64,000 nucleotides of DNA, from the NCBI GenBank assembly GCA_958009055.1, contig OY253662.1, positions 124,001-188,000 of the forward strand, in the 5' to 3' direction. This document shows positions 21,078 through 29,950 of the stretch, one piece after another. Numbering within the stretch: the first letter of the stretch is position 1; every line of letters starts with the position of its first letter. The stretch comes from Choricystis sp. odSpoLacu1 (Eukaryota; Chlorophyta; Trebouxiophyceae). Both the position numbers and the translations under genes were made by a program. The notes under the pieces were generated by a model. It saw nothing but the letters and a program-made list of their open reading frames with translations. It was not told where the DNA came from and did no database searches.

Positions 21078-22882
21078 ATGAAGGCTGCTCTGGCGCTCAC
21101 GCTGGCCACATCGTTGTTGGCCTCCTTCCAGTTTGGGTGCGTGGTGTTGCGCGCCAGCAATCCGGACGCGGGGGACGCCCGCCAAAAAAACAGGCCGCAG
21201 CCCTTTTCCTCTCTCGCTCTCCTGTCGACCCCCCCCCTTCTCACCACAGCTACCAAATGGCCGTCCTCAACCCGTCAGCCGCCGCCGTCGCGACCGACCT
21301 GCATTTCCCACCCTCCTCCTCCGCGCCGTCTGCGTCGTTGCTGGCGGGCGCGGTCGGTGGATCCCTGCTGGGCGGCGGCGCGGCCGACGCGCTCGGCCCC
21401 GCCCGCGCCCTGGTCGGCGTGGGCGCCACGTTCGCGCTAGGATCACTCTGGTGCGCTGCCTCGACATCTCTGACGGCTTTGGCCGCTGGGCGGGTGGTGG
21501 CGGGGGTGGCGGTGGGCGCGGCGTCCGCGCTGCCGCCGCGCCTCATAGCCGACGTCGCGCCTCCCACCCTGCGCGGCCCCGCGGGCGCGGCCCACCAGGT
21601 CGTGATTTGCTTCGGCATTGTTGTTGCGATGCTGGCGGGCCTGGCGTATGATGACGGTGGCAGCGACCGCCAGGTGTCGCAGACAGCGTTGCCTCCTCCG
21701 TGGCGGCTTGCCCTCGCAGCCTGCGCCCTGCCCGGCCTGACCCTCACCCTGCTGGCCACGATCTGCACCGAGTCCCCTGTCTGGCTGGCCGTCGTGGGGC
21801 GGGACGCCGACGCGGCGGCGGCGGCCGCCGCGCTGGGCGCAAAGCCACGTGCCCCCCGCTCAGACGGTGGGGAGGCGGGGGGCGAGGCGGCGGCAGCCGA
21901 CGCCACCGCCCCACCACCCCTCACCCGCCAAGGCAGTGGCGCCCTGGTGCGCCAGGGCAGTGGCGTGGTGGTGACGCCGCGGGCGGGGGGGTTGGTTCGC
22001 CACGGCAGCGGGTCGGCGTTCCCGCTGTCCCCGCGCGCGGGGGACGCGCACCCCCTCTCCCCCCTGTCCCCGCGCGCGCCGTCCCCCATGGCTGAGGCGG
22101 CGCCGTTGGTGCCGCCCTGGGGGTCGCCGTCGCCGCCGCCCCGGGACGGCGGCGCCGTTGCGCAGCCCCCGCTGCCGCCACCGTCGTGGCGCGCCGTCCT
22201 GACCCGCCCCTCCCTGCGCCGCCCGCTGACTCTGGCCCTGGGCCTGGCCATCGCTCAACAAGCGTCGGGGATAAACGTTGTGATTTTGTACTCGACGAGC
22301 GTGCTGGCGTCTGCAGGCGTGACGCGCGCGGTTGCCGCGGGCGCTGCCGTCGCCACCGTCAACCTCGCCGCCTCCGCCGCCTCGGCTGCAGCATCAGACG
22401 CCCTCGGACGCCGGCGCGCCCTGGTCTCATCCTACGCTGCCATGGCGGCCTGCTTGGCCGCCCTCGCGGCCGCGCTGGCGTCCCCGCGCGCGGGCGGCGG
22501 CGGCGCGGTCGCCGCGCTGGCGTCCCCGCGCGCGGGCGGCGGCGGCGCGGTCGCCGCGCTCATCGCGTACGTGTCCTCCTTTGCCCTGGGCGCGGGGCCC
22601 GTCACCTGGCTGTACCTGGGCGAGATCCTGCCGCCAGCTGCCGCGGGGCGTGTCGGCGGCGCCGCCGCGGCGGCCAACTGGATGGCGGCCGCCCTTGTCG
22701 CCGCCACCTGGCCCCACATCGCGGCCACCGTCGGCGTGGCGGGCGGCTATGTCGGCTACGCTGCCGCCAACGCCCTGGCCGCCGCCTGGGCGGCGGCCCG
22801 CGTCGTGGAGAGCGCGGGGCGGCCGCTGGAGGCGGTGCGCGCGACGATCGCGGGAGGGGGTGGAGGGGGTGCAGGGCTTTAG
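21078..22882 (+). CDS. Major facilitator superfamily sugar-type transporter
   Basis: Exons 21078-21136 and 21250-22882 (phase 2, GTGCGT...CACAG) encode 563 aa. The joined start of TM1 reads SFQFGYQMAVLNPSAAAVAT, as in sugar porters. Further landmarks are GRVVAGVAVGAASALPPRLI, IAQQASGINVVILYSTSV (TM7 QQxxGxN) and ALGAGPVTWLYLGEILPPAA (GPxxW). About 12 membrane segments are expected. The central cytoplasmic loop is long and Ser/Gly/Pro-rich, with QGSG-type repeats. A perfect 42-bp tandem duplication (22472-22555) repeats a 14-residue unit between late membrane segments. The substrate is not predictable beyond sugar or polyol. The stop is TAG. Confidence 0.87.
22472..22555 (+). repeat. Perfect 42-bp tandem duplication inside the MFS gene
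   Basis: Two identical 42-bp units, 22472-22513 and 22514-22555, keep frame and repeat the peptide ALASPRAGGGGAVA. It lies between two late membrane segments of the transporter, where family members have a short loop. Confidence 0.9.
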
Positions 22883-23109
22883 GCTTTAGTTTTGAGGCTG
22901 TAGAAAAACGGTTGTGTAGTGGTGGTGTCGGTCGCGTTGCAGTCATGGACGCTGTCGCACAAAGGGAATCATCGGTCGAAAGAGGAGGGAAAAACGCGCG
23001 GTCGAGGCTCGCAGCCTCCCACGTCGAAACACTCTGCGCTCTCGTTTCCTCGCGCTGCCCCCCCGCGCGGCGTCGCCTCCTTGACCTTTCTCCCTTCAAT
23101 GCTGCCCTC

Positions 23110-24577
23110 ATGATCGACGCTCACACCTCTGACTTGCACGTGCACGCGCTGTGGGAGGCTGGCTGGTGAGTTTTTGGGTGTGGGAAAGCCAGCCCTCGAC
23201 GCAATTGCGGCGAGGGCGCCAGATGCTTTTCTCCGCCGGCGGTTGGCCCTTCAAACCGCCCACTAGCCAGCGCCCATGCCACGCGACAGCCCGATGGGAC
23301 CAGCGCGCACGTGCGGGGGGCGGAATGGGGGGAGGCGGAGCCCGATTGGAGGGAAAAGAAAAGGAGGCGGCGCTGCCGGCACACCTGCTGCGACGCGCGC
23401 GCGAGGGCGGCGCGTCCTTCCCCCACTTGCACCCCACCTCTTCCCACCCACACTCACCCAGGCACGGCGTCCCCATCGACCGTCGCTCCACCTCGCTGCC
23501 CCTGCCGTCCGGCGCGCGCGCCCTGTCCCCCCCTCCCCTGGACCGCACCCACTCCACCGCGCTGCCCACCCGCCGCGCGGCCGCGCTCCTCCCTTCCTCC
23601 CCCACCCCCGCCGCCGGCCCTGCCCCCTCCACCTCCATCTACGTCGACTTTGGGGCGAGTAGGGGCCCCCTGGGGTCTTGGTTGGCGGCTGTTCCCTCGC
23701 CGGGGGCGTGCCTGGCGCCGCCTGTGGTCACCCCGTGTGGCGGGGCGCGCTCGCTCGCCGGCCCAGTCACTCCGCCACCCGCAGCCTGCACCTCCCCTCC
23801 GCGCCCGCCATATGCAGTCGCCTGGTCGGACGCCAGCGGCGAACCCGGCGGCGGGGGGCGCCCCCGCACCTCGGGGTCGTGGGGGCCTGACTGCCTGCTG
23901 GCCCACGACGCGCCCACCCCGCCCCCCACCGCGTGGCGCGCTCGTGCCGCCACCAGCGCCCCCGCCGCGTTGGACGTGGTGGAGGCACCCGTGTTGGCGC
24001 CGCTGTCGCTGCCGTCGCAGGCGAAAGGCGTCGCTGCGACGCCGCCGCGCGCGGCCGCGCGCGTGCCCCGCGCGCGTGTCCCATCGTCCTCCCACCTCGG
24101 CTCCTGGGCGGACCGCGTGTTTATGTACACGGCGGACGGGCGGCGGGAGGCGGTGGGGGCGGCGGCGCGTGAAGGACGCCCGCGCGCGCGCGCGCGCCGC
24201 CCCCCGCGTCGCTGTCGCCGTCGCCGTCACCCGACGCCGCCGCCGCCTCCTACCGGGCCGCCTTCAGAGGCGGCCTGGTGGCCGCCGCCCTGCCGGCGCG
24301 CGCCTCCTCCCCCTCCTCCGCGTGGGGGGCGGCGTTTGCGCGGCGGTGGGCGCGCGTGCGCGCGCGCGCGCGGCGCTGCAAGCGCGCGGCGTCGTCATCG
24401 CCTCCCCCCCCCCGCCTCCAGGGCGGGGGGGGGAGGCGCGCGGTCGACCTGCTGGTGGACGACCCCTGCCCCGGCGACTGGGCCGCGGCGGGGGCGGCGG
24501 CGGTGGCGCCTGGGGTCGGGGGGCTGCGGCATGACCCGTCCCTCGGGCGCATGCTCGACGACGGCGAAGTCGCTTGA
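23110..24577 (+). CDS. Unrecognised Pro/Ala-rich protein; several apparent frameshifts
   Basis: Proposed exon 1 starts at the ATG at 23110 (MIDAHTSDLHVHALWEAGW), with a GTGAGT donor at 23166. Exon 2 starts at 23462 after CACCCAG, and a tgg codon is split correctly (phase 2). An in-frame ATG at 22945 could extend the N-terminus. The frame is open to about 24180, then breaks at (CG)8 (24181-24196), at (CG)7 (24359-24372), and at either C10 (24404-24413) or G9 (24425-24433). Removing one unit at each gives a continuous C-terminus with RGVVIAS, AVDLLVDDPCPGDW and RHDPSLGRMLDDGEVA. The corrected product is roughly 390 aa. No domain was recognised. The Ser/Pro-rich middle looks disordered. It could be a rapidly evolving protein; decay to a pseudogene cannot be excluded. 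Confidence 0.5.
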
Positions 24578-25032
24578 AACACACACAACACCCTTCCCCC
24601 CCCCCCCTTTGTTTCCTTTCATCACTACGGGTTACTTGGAGGCGAACACAGCATTCTCTCTACTCTTTTTCTAGACTCTCTGTTTGCACAGGGCGGCGCA
24701 AACGACACCATTTTTTTCATTCTTTCCATCCCCCTAGTTTTTTGAGAAACTTTTTCCTTTCCATCCCCCTCTCCCTCCCTTGCCCCCGATTTTTCATATC
24801 CGTGAAGACCCCCCCCATGGCCGCGCGTTGCTCACCGGCGCGCTCTCGACACCAGACAACACAACGGGGTGGGTTTTCTAAGTCCTGTGCTTTCGAGAGC
24901 GCGTCCGCCTGCACACGCGCGTGAGCCGATTTTTTTTTCTTCGATCCCCCCCTCTTTTTTTGTTTTTCTGTCGATGCAATCAAAAAAGAGATATTCCAAA
25001 AACCTGCTTCACATGCACACACTCTCCCCTCT
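24578..25032. other. Convergent intergenic region
   Basis: 455 bp between two stop codons. It is markedly more AT-rich than the flanks, with T-runs (24950-24965 and others) and CT-rich tracts. It probably holds both 3' UTRs and polyadenylation sites. No gene, structured RNA or repeat family was recognised. Confidence 0.45.
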
Positions 25033-26145
25033 TTAATCCTCCCACCCGCCCTTGCTCTTGGGCGGCGGCCGCCCGGGGGACCCGCCCCCCCCGCTCGACA
25101 CGCGCGCGAGCGGTCCACCGCCCGCCGCCTGCCCCGCCCCCCACCCATCCCCCGCGCCATCCCCCCACGCGTCCCAGTCGTCGGCGGCAGCGGGAGGAGG
25201 GGGCGGCCTGCCGGCTGCACCCCCCACCGCGCCGTAGGGGGTGCGGGACGCGAGCTCGACCGCGCCCCCCCCCCCCGCCGCCGTGCGACGACGCGCGCGC
25301 GCGCTCACGCTCGTGGCCGCCACGGGGGCCGCCTTCCTCCGAGCCGCCCGCTTGCGTCGGCACAACAGGCAGGCGCCCACCGCCATGGCGCCGGCCACTG
25401 CGACTGCGAACGCGATCCAGTGGCCGTCATGGGGGAGGGAGAACGTGTCCATCGTGCCAGCGGCGGCAGACGCCGCCCGCCGCGCTGCATCAGCGGTGGC
25501 TTTGGAGGCAGATGCAGCCGCCGCTTTGGCGCGGTCCAGGACGGAGGGAGAGGTGGGGGAGGCAGACGAGGAGGAGGCTTCCGTGGTGGCGGGGGGGTTG
25601 GGGGTCGCCGCCGCTGCTGCTGCCGCCGCCAACTCTGCCGCCGTCTCCACCGTCGCCTCCGTCGGCGCGGGCGTGGGCGGCGGCTTCACAATGGCAGCGG
25701 CCGGCGTCGGCCGCACGGTCGGCCGAGGCGTGGCCAGGGCGGCAGGCTCTGTCGACTCGGGGGCGGGGGTTGAGTGCGGTGGCGGCGTGGCTGCAGCCGC
25801 CACCGGCTTGCCAGCCGCGGGTTTGCCGCCTCGCGCGCCGGGCGTGCTCTCCATGTCGTCCAGGCCGTCGTCGTACTGGCCCACGTCGGCGAGAGGGGGG
25901 TCGCGGGTTGTTGGGTCTGCAGCGTCCGCTGCATCGCGCAGCGCGGCGGCCGCCGCTTTTTGCGCAGCGGCCGTGGGCGTGTCAGGATAATCGAGGGTGT
26001 CCTTGGTGCCGTCCACGTCGTCGTCCGACTGGGCCAGGGTGCGCCCCCTTCCTGCCGCGGGCAGGGGGCGCGCATCGATGGGCGCAAACGTCGCTACCGC
26101 CAGCAGCGCGGCCACCAGGGCGACGGCGCGGGCGCGCCGTGGCAT
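25033..26145 (-). CDS. Type I single-pass membrane protein, function unknown
   Basis: 370 aa, intronless, stop TAA. It has an N-terminal signal peptide (RAVALVAALLAVATFAPIDA) and an Ala/Pro/Thr-rich, mildly acidic lumenal or extracellular region. One transmembrane helix lies at about residues 235-258 (WIAFAVAVAGAMAVGACLLC), followed directly by the stop-transfer sequence RRKRAARRKAA. The cytoplasmic tail is Gly/Pro/Asp/Trp-rich (DDWDAWGDGAGDGWGAG). The TPAPTE-type repeats resemble O-glycosylated hydroxyproline-rich wall proteins, suggesting a cell-surface role; this is inference. No catalytic domain is present. Confidence 0.72.
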   Translation of the reverse strand: MPRRARAVALVAALLAVATFAPIDARPLPAAGRGRTLAQSDDDVDGTKDTLDYPDTPTAAAQKAAAAALRDAADAADPTTRDPPLADVGQYDDGLDDMESTPGARGGKPAAGKPVAAAATPPPHSTPAPESTEPAALATPRPTVRPTPAAAIVKPPPTPAPTEATVETAAELAAAAAAAATPNPPATTEASSSSASPTSPSVLDRAKAAAASASKATADAARRAASAAAGTMDTFSLPHDGHWIAFAVAVAGAMAVGACLLCRRKRAARRKAAPVAATSVSARARRRTAAGGGGAVELASRTPYGAVGGAAGRPPPPPAAADDWDAWGDGAGDGWGAGQAAGGGPLARVSSGGGGSPGRPPPKSKGGWED

Positions 26146-26292
26146 CAGAGAGGAAGAGGTGTGGGTTTGTGGAGGTGTCGGCGCGAGAGAGGGCGACGGC
26201 TCCTGGCGCGGCGCGGGGCACCAAATTTCAAGCGCGCGGCGAGAAAGAGTTTTGCGCCCGTCGTTGATTTCGTTGTTTGTCTGCTCCTCTCT

Positions 26293-27631
26293 CTACAAAC
26301 CCTCCGCGAGCGGCGAAAACGACATCTCCATGAATCCCGCCTCCAAATGAGCACCGATTTCGTCAAACGGCTCCCCCCGCGTCTGCTTGCCGTATAGCTC
26401 CACACTCAGCGCCTGAATCGCGGTCGCCCTCTCCACGCGCGCGGCCTCATACTCGGCCGCCGCCTTCGCACTCGCCCCATGCACCCCCACCGCCCGCCCC
26501 AACGCCAGCGCGTCTTCGAACGCGGCTGACGTGCCTTGGCCCAGGACAGGAGTCGACAAGTGGGCGGCGTCGCCGAGCAGGGCGGCTGGGCCTCGCGTCC
26601 ACGTGCAGCACGCGTCTGGCCTTCTAAACAACAGTGGGTGTTCCGCCACGGATGACGGGTCTGCTGCCGCGACCAGTTGTTTCAGACTCTCAGGCCAATC
26701 AGGCTGCATCACGCTGAGCGCGCGCTGCACGCAGTCGGCCGCGGTGACGCCGGCGCGGCGGTCGCCAGACATGTGGGCAACAGACGCCAACTCTGACAGC
26801 CTCTCCTCCGGCCAGTCTGACCTGAAAAGTTGCCAAACCACAAACCCGGGCTTGGCGCGGGAGTAGGCGATCATGAAGGCGCGGGCGCCGCGCAGCAGGC
26901 GCCAGCCGGCGATGGTGGAGTCCCAGCCGGGCGGCGTGGGAGTTGCGCCCCTCCACACCGCTGTGCCAGCGTATTCTGGGGGTGGGTCACCCGGCAGCAG
27001 GGCTGCACGAAACGCGGAGGATGCGCCGTCGGCGCCTATGGCCAGGGAAGGGGACAGGGTCGCGGTGTCTCCTTCGCGCGTGTTGAAGGTTAACTGCGCA
27101 CCCCTGCCCTCCTCCCCCCACTCCACTGACTGCAGCGCCCACCCCAGCGCGATGGTCGCCCCCGCCTCCCTGGCTGCCACAGCCAGCTCATCCCGCAGCG
27201 CGTGCCACAGCACGGTGGCGGAGGGGCCCAGGTGGGACGTGCGGTCGGCGCGCTTGCCCGGGGTGTGAGAAAGCACAGTGCCGTCCACTGATTCGATTCT
27301 TGTGCCCTCCACGTCGACAGCCAGCGATAGCACAGACTTGTCCAGGCCGGGCTGACCGATGGCGGCAAGGGCTTTGATGCCCTGTGGGGGGAAACAGGAG
27401 TGGTGAGAGGAGTGGCGTGCTTTGATTTCAACCCCATTTTCTCTCTGCTTTCACAACACTCACGTTGGGCACGACAGCCACGATGGCGCCCCTCGGGGCC
27501 AGCGTGCTTGCCCGTTCAACCACGGTCACGCTCAGCCGCGGCGCGGCTCGCTTGACCGCCACTGCGGCGGCCAGTCCTCCTGGTCCCGCACCCACGATGC
27601 AGACGTCGGTGTGTGTGGGCAACGGCGGCAT
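26293..27631 (-). CDS. FAD-dependent aromatic-type monooxygenase
   Basis: Exons 27464-27631 and 26293-27381 (phase 0, GTGAGT...CCACAG) encode 418 aa. Exon 1 has the dinucleotide-binding fold (VCIVGAGPGGLAAAVAVKRA). Exon 2 has the DG motif (LAIGADGASSAFR) and the FAD-ribityl GD motif (LLGDAAHLSTPVLGQGTSA). This is the order of group A flavin monooxygenases such as salicylate hydroxylase, kynurenine monooxygenase and zeaxanthin epoxidase. No FHA domain is present, so it is not a plant-type zeaxanthin epoxidase. The substrate is unknown. No transit peptide is evident. The gene is divergent (199 bp) from the small membrane ORF at 27831. Confidence 0.88.
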
Positions 27632-27830
27632 ATCGCTAGTTTTGACAGAGACGGCAGGAATGGGGCGGGAGTGGTTGTGCAGCGGCCCCGACGAATGTTG
27701 TTGCCGTCCCTTTTTTTTTTCTTTTCTTCTCACTCCCGTTCCACCCCGTGCGGCAGCCCCACAGGCGCGCGTGTGCCACATACATACACACCCACCCACC
27801 CACCCACCCACCACCTTGCCTGGGCTTTGC

Positions 27831-27989
27831 ATGGCCCCCATCCCGCCCGCCGCCGCCCTCGCGTTTGTCCTCGCCCTCTCCGCCCTGCTGCCTCCCTACA
27901 CCCTGCTCTCCCTGGGCGTGGGCGTGCCCCTGATCCTGCTGGCCCTGGCTGCTGCGGCGGGCGACGTGTGGGAGACGCCAGAGGCGTGA
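27831..27989 (+). CDS. Tiny two-helix membrane protein ORF just upstream of FIE
   Basis: 52-aa ORF with two hydrophobic segments (AALAFVLALSALLPPY and LSLGVGVPLILLALAAAA) and a short acidic tail ending WETPEA. It has an ATG and a strongly CA-rich leader (27778-27812) like other genes here, which argues that it is the first cistron of a transcript. Its stop lies only 46 bp before the FIE start codon, and the gap is GA-rich. The family was not recognised. It may be a small ER or organelle membrane subunit, or an upstream ORF regulating FIE. Confidence 0.55.
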   Translation: MAPIPPAAALAFVLALSALLPPYTLLSLGVGVPLILLALAAAAGDVWETPEA

Positions 27990-28035
27990 GAGAGAGAGAA
28001 AGAGAGAGTGCAGCCTTCCCCCATTTGCTGCACCC

Positions 28036-29831
28036 ATGCCGCCCCGCCGTGCCGCCGAGGTGGAGGACGAGGAGGCGTGGCGCTACAAGTTTGAGCTGAC
28101 CAACTGGTGAGATTGTGCGTGTGTGTGTGTGGGAGTGAAAGACGCGGGCGGGCGTGTGGGGGATCCCCCCCCGACTCCTGCGCCCCGTTGTCTCTCCCTC
28201 CCCTCCAGCCCGCCCACCCACCCCTTCCTCACATGCACAGGGTCAAAGAAGACCATGGCGCCATCATCTACGCCCTCGACTTCAACCGCATCGACCCCTC
28301 GCTCTCCGACGTCGCCCTGTCAGCGGGCGGCCCTCGCGCGACCGTCTATCGCTGCGCCCCCCGGGGCGCCCTGGCCGTGCTGCAAGCGTACGTGGACGCC
28401 GACAGGGGGGAAGAATTTTATGCGTGCGGGTGGGGGCACGACGACAGGGTGAGCAGAGGGTGTGGAGGGAGGGCAACGGTGGGGAGCGGGTCGACCTGAG
28501 AGAGCGTTGTTCAGAGACGCACCCCGCACCACCCACCCACCCACAACAGCGCAACGTCCCCCTCCTCCTGCTGGGCGGCAAAAACGGCGTCCTCCGCGTC
28601 GTGGACGCGGCCTCTGGCTCCCTGGCCTGGACGGGGGCGGGGCACGGAGACGGAATTAATGACGTCGCTGCCTGCCCCACCCGCCCCTCCCTAGCCGCCA
28701 CCGCGTCCCGCGACCAGTCGGTGAGGCTGTGGGACGTCGCGTCTCGTGCATGTGTCGCCGTCCTGCTGGGAGAGGGATCGCACAGGTCGGAGGTGCTGTC
28801 GTTGTCGTGGCGGCCGCCGCGCGTGGGCGGTGGGGGGCCGTCCACGCTCGCGACCGCCGCCATGGACTCGTCCATCCTGGTGTGGGATGCCGCCGACTCG
28901 GACGACGTGGCGCGTGCGTTGACTGAGGCGGCGACCGCAGCTGACGCGACCGCGGCCACGGAGGCGGCGGGCGGCGCGGCAGCCGTGCGCGGCACGCCTC
29001 GCCGCCGCGAGCGCGGCCTGCCGCCCCCCCCCCGCGTACGCGGGGGACGCCGCCCCCGCCGTCCGGCCCGCCGTTGTCCCTGTGCCCGCCCGCGCGGTGC
29101 GCACCCTGCACGAGGGGTCCTACGTGGACTGTGTGCGGTGGCTGGGTCCGGGGGGGGCGCTCGCGTCCAAAGCCACTGACGACTGTGTGCTGGTGTGGGC
29201 CGCCCCCGACCTCGCCGCCGGCGATGCCACGTGCCGCGGCGCGGCAGACGTGCTGGCGGCGGCGCCTCCGTTGGTGCCCGAAGTCGCATTGGCCGCGATC
29301 GCGGCGCGGCGGGCAGAGCTGGCTGCAGGCTCCGCGGACGCGGCCGCCTCGGCCGCGGCGGCGGCCGCCCACCCGCCCGTCTCGCCCACACCCCCGCCCC
29401 GCGCCCCACGCTCCCGCCGGCCTCGCGCGTCGGGGGCGCCGGGCGCGCCACCCGCCGACACGCGGCTGCTGGCTCGCCTTGCGACGCCGGGAGCGGGCAA
29501 GGTGTGGTTTCTGCGCTTTGATGTGGATGCCGCCGCCACCCTGCTCGCCGTGGGCGACATCCACGGCCGGGTGTGGCTGTTTGACCCGAGGCGGGCGGGC
29601 TCCTCCCCCGCCTCCGAAAAGAGTGGCGCCACTGCGGCGGCAGCGGTGCTGCAATCCGACGCTGCAGCTGCAGGCCTGCCCGCCCCCCCGCCTGCCGACT
29701 GCATCATCGTGCGCCAGACCGCGGTCAATGCGAGTGGCAGCATCCTGCTGGCGGCGCGGGAGGATGGCACGCTGTGGCGGTGGGACAGGGTGCAGGGGCC
29801 GCCGCGGGGGGGGCGGGCGAGGGTCGGGTGA
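28036..29831 (+). CDS. FIE: Polycomb PRC2 WD40 subunit FIE/EED; one apparent frameshift
   Basis: Exons 28036-28106, 28241-28448 and 28550-29831. EED/FIE reads H3K27me3 and activates the E(z) methyltransferase. The seven-bladed propeller follows the plant FIE order: HGAIIYALDFNRIDPS, then GGPRATVYRCAPRGALAVLQ with YVDADRGEEFYACGW, GHGDGINDVAACPTRPSLAA, and TLHEGSYVDCVRWLGPGGAL. Further blades read GKVWFLRFDVDAAATLLAVG and IIVRQTAVNASGSILLAARE, ending EDGTLWRWDRVQ. A C10 tract (29024-29033) causes a frameshift before the blade starting VPARAVRTLHEGSYV; one C fewer restores it. An Ala/Glu-rich insertion precedes the break and a second Ala/Pro-rich insertion lies after DVLAAAPP. The corrected length is 519 aa, longer than plant FIE (about 370) because of these insertions. 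Confidence 0.9.
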
Positions 29832-29950
29832 ATGGTGGGTGAGAGAAGAGGCAGGTTTTCTGACAGACAGAGAAGAAACAACGCACGAATACACAATGAA
29901 ACACACACACACACAAAAAACACAACAGCCTCATTCCTTTTTTCCCCTCA

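Noticed and set aside
26293..27631. Zeaxanthin epoxidase
   Set aside because: No FHA domain and no plastid leader; only the general group A monooxygenase motifs are present.
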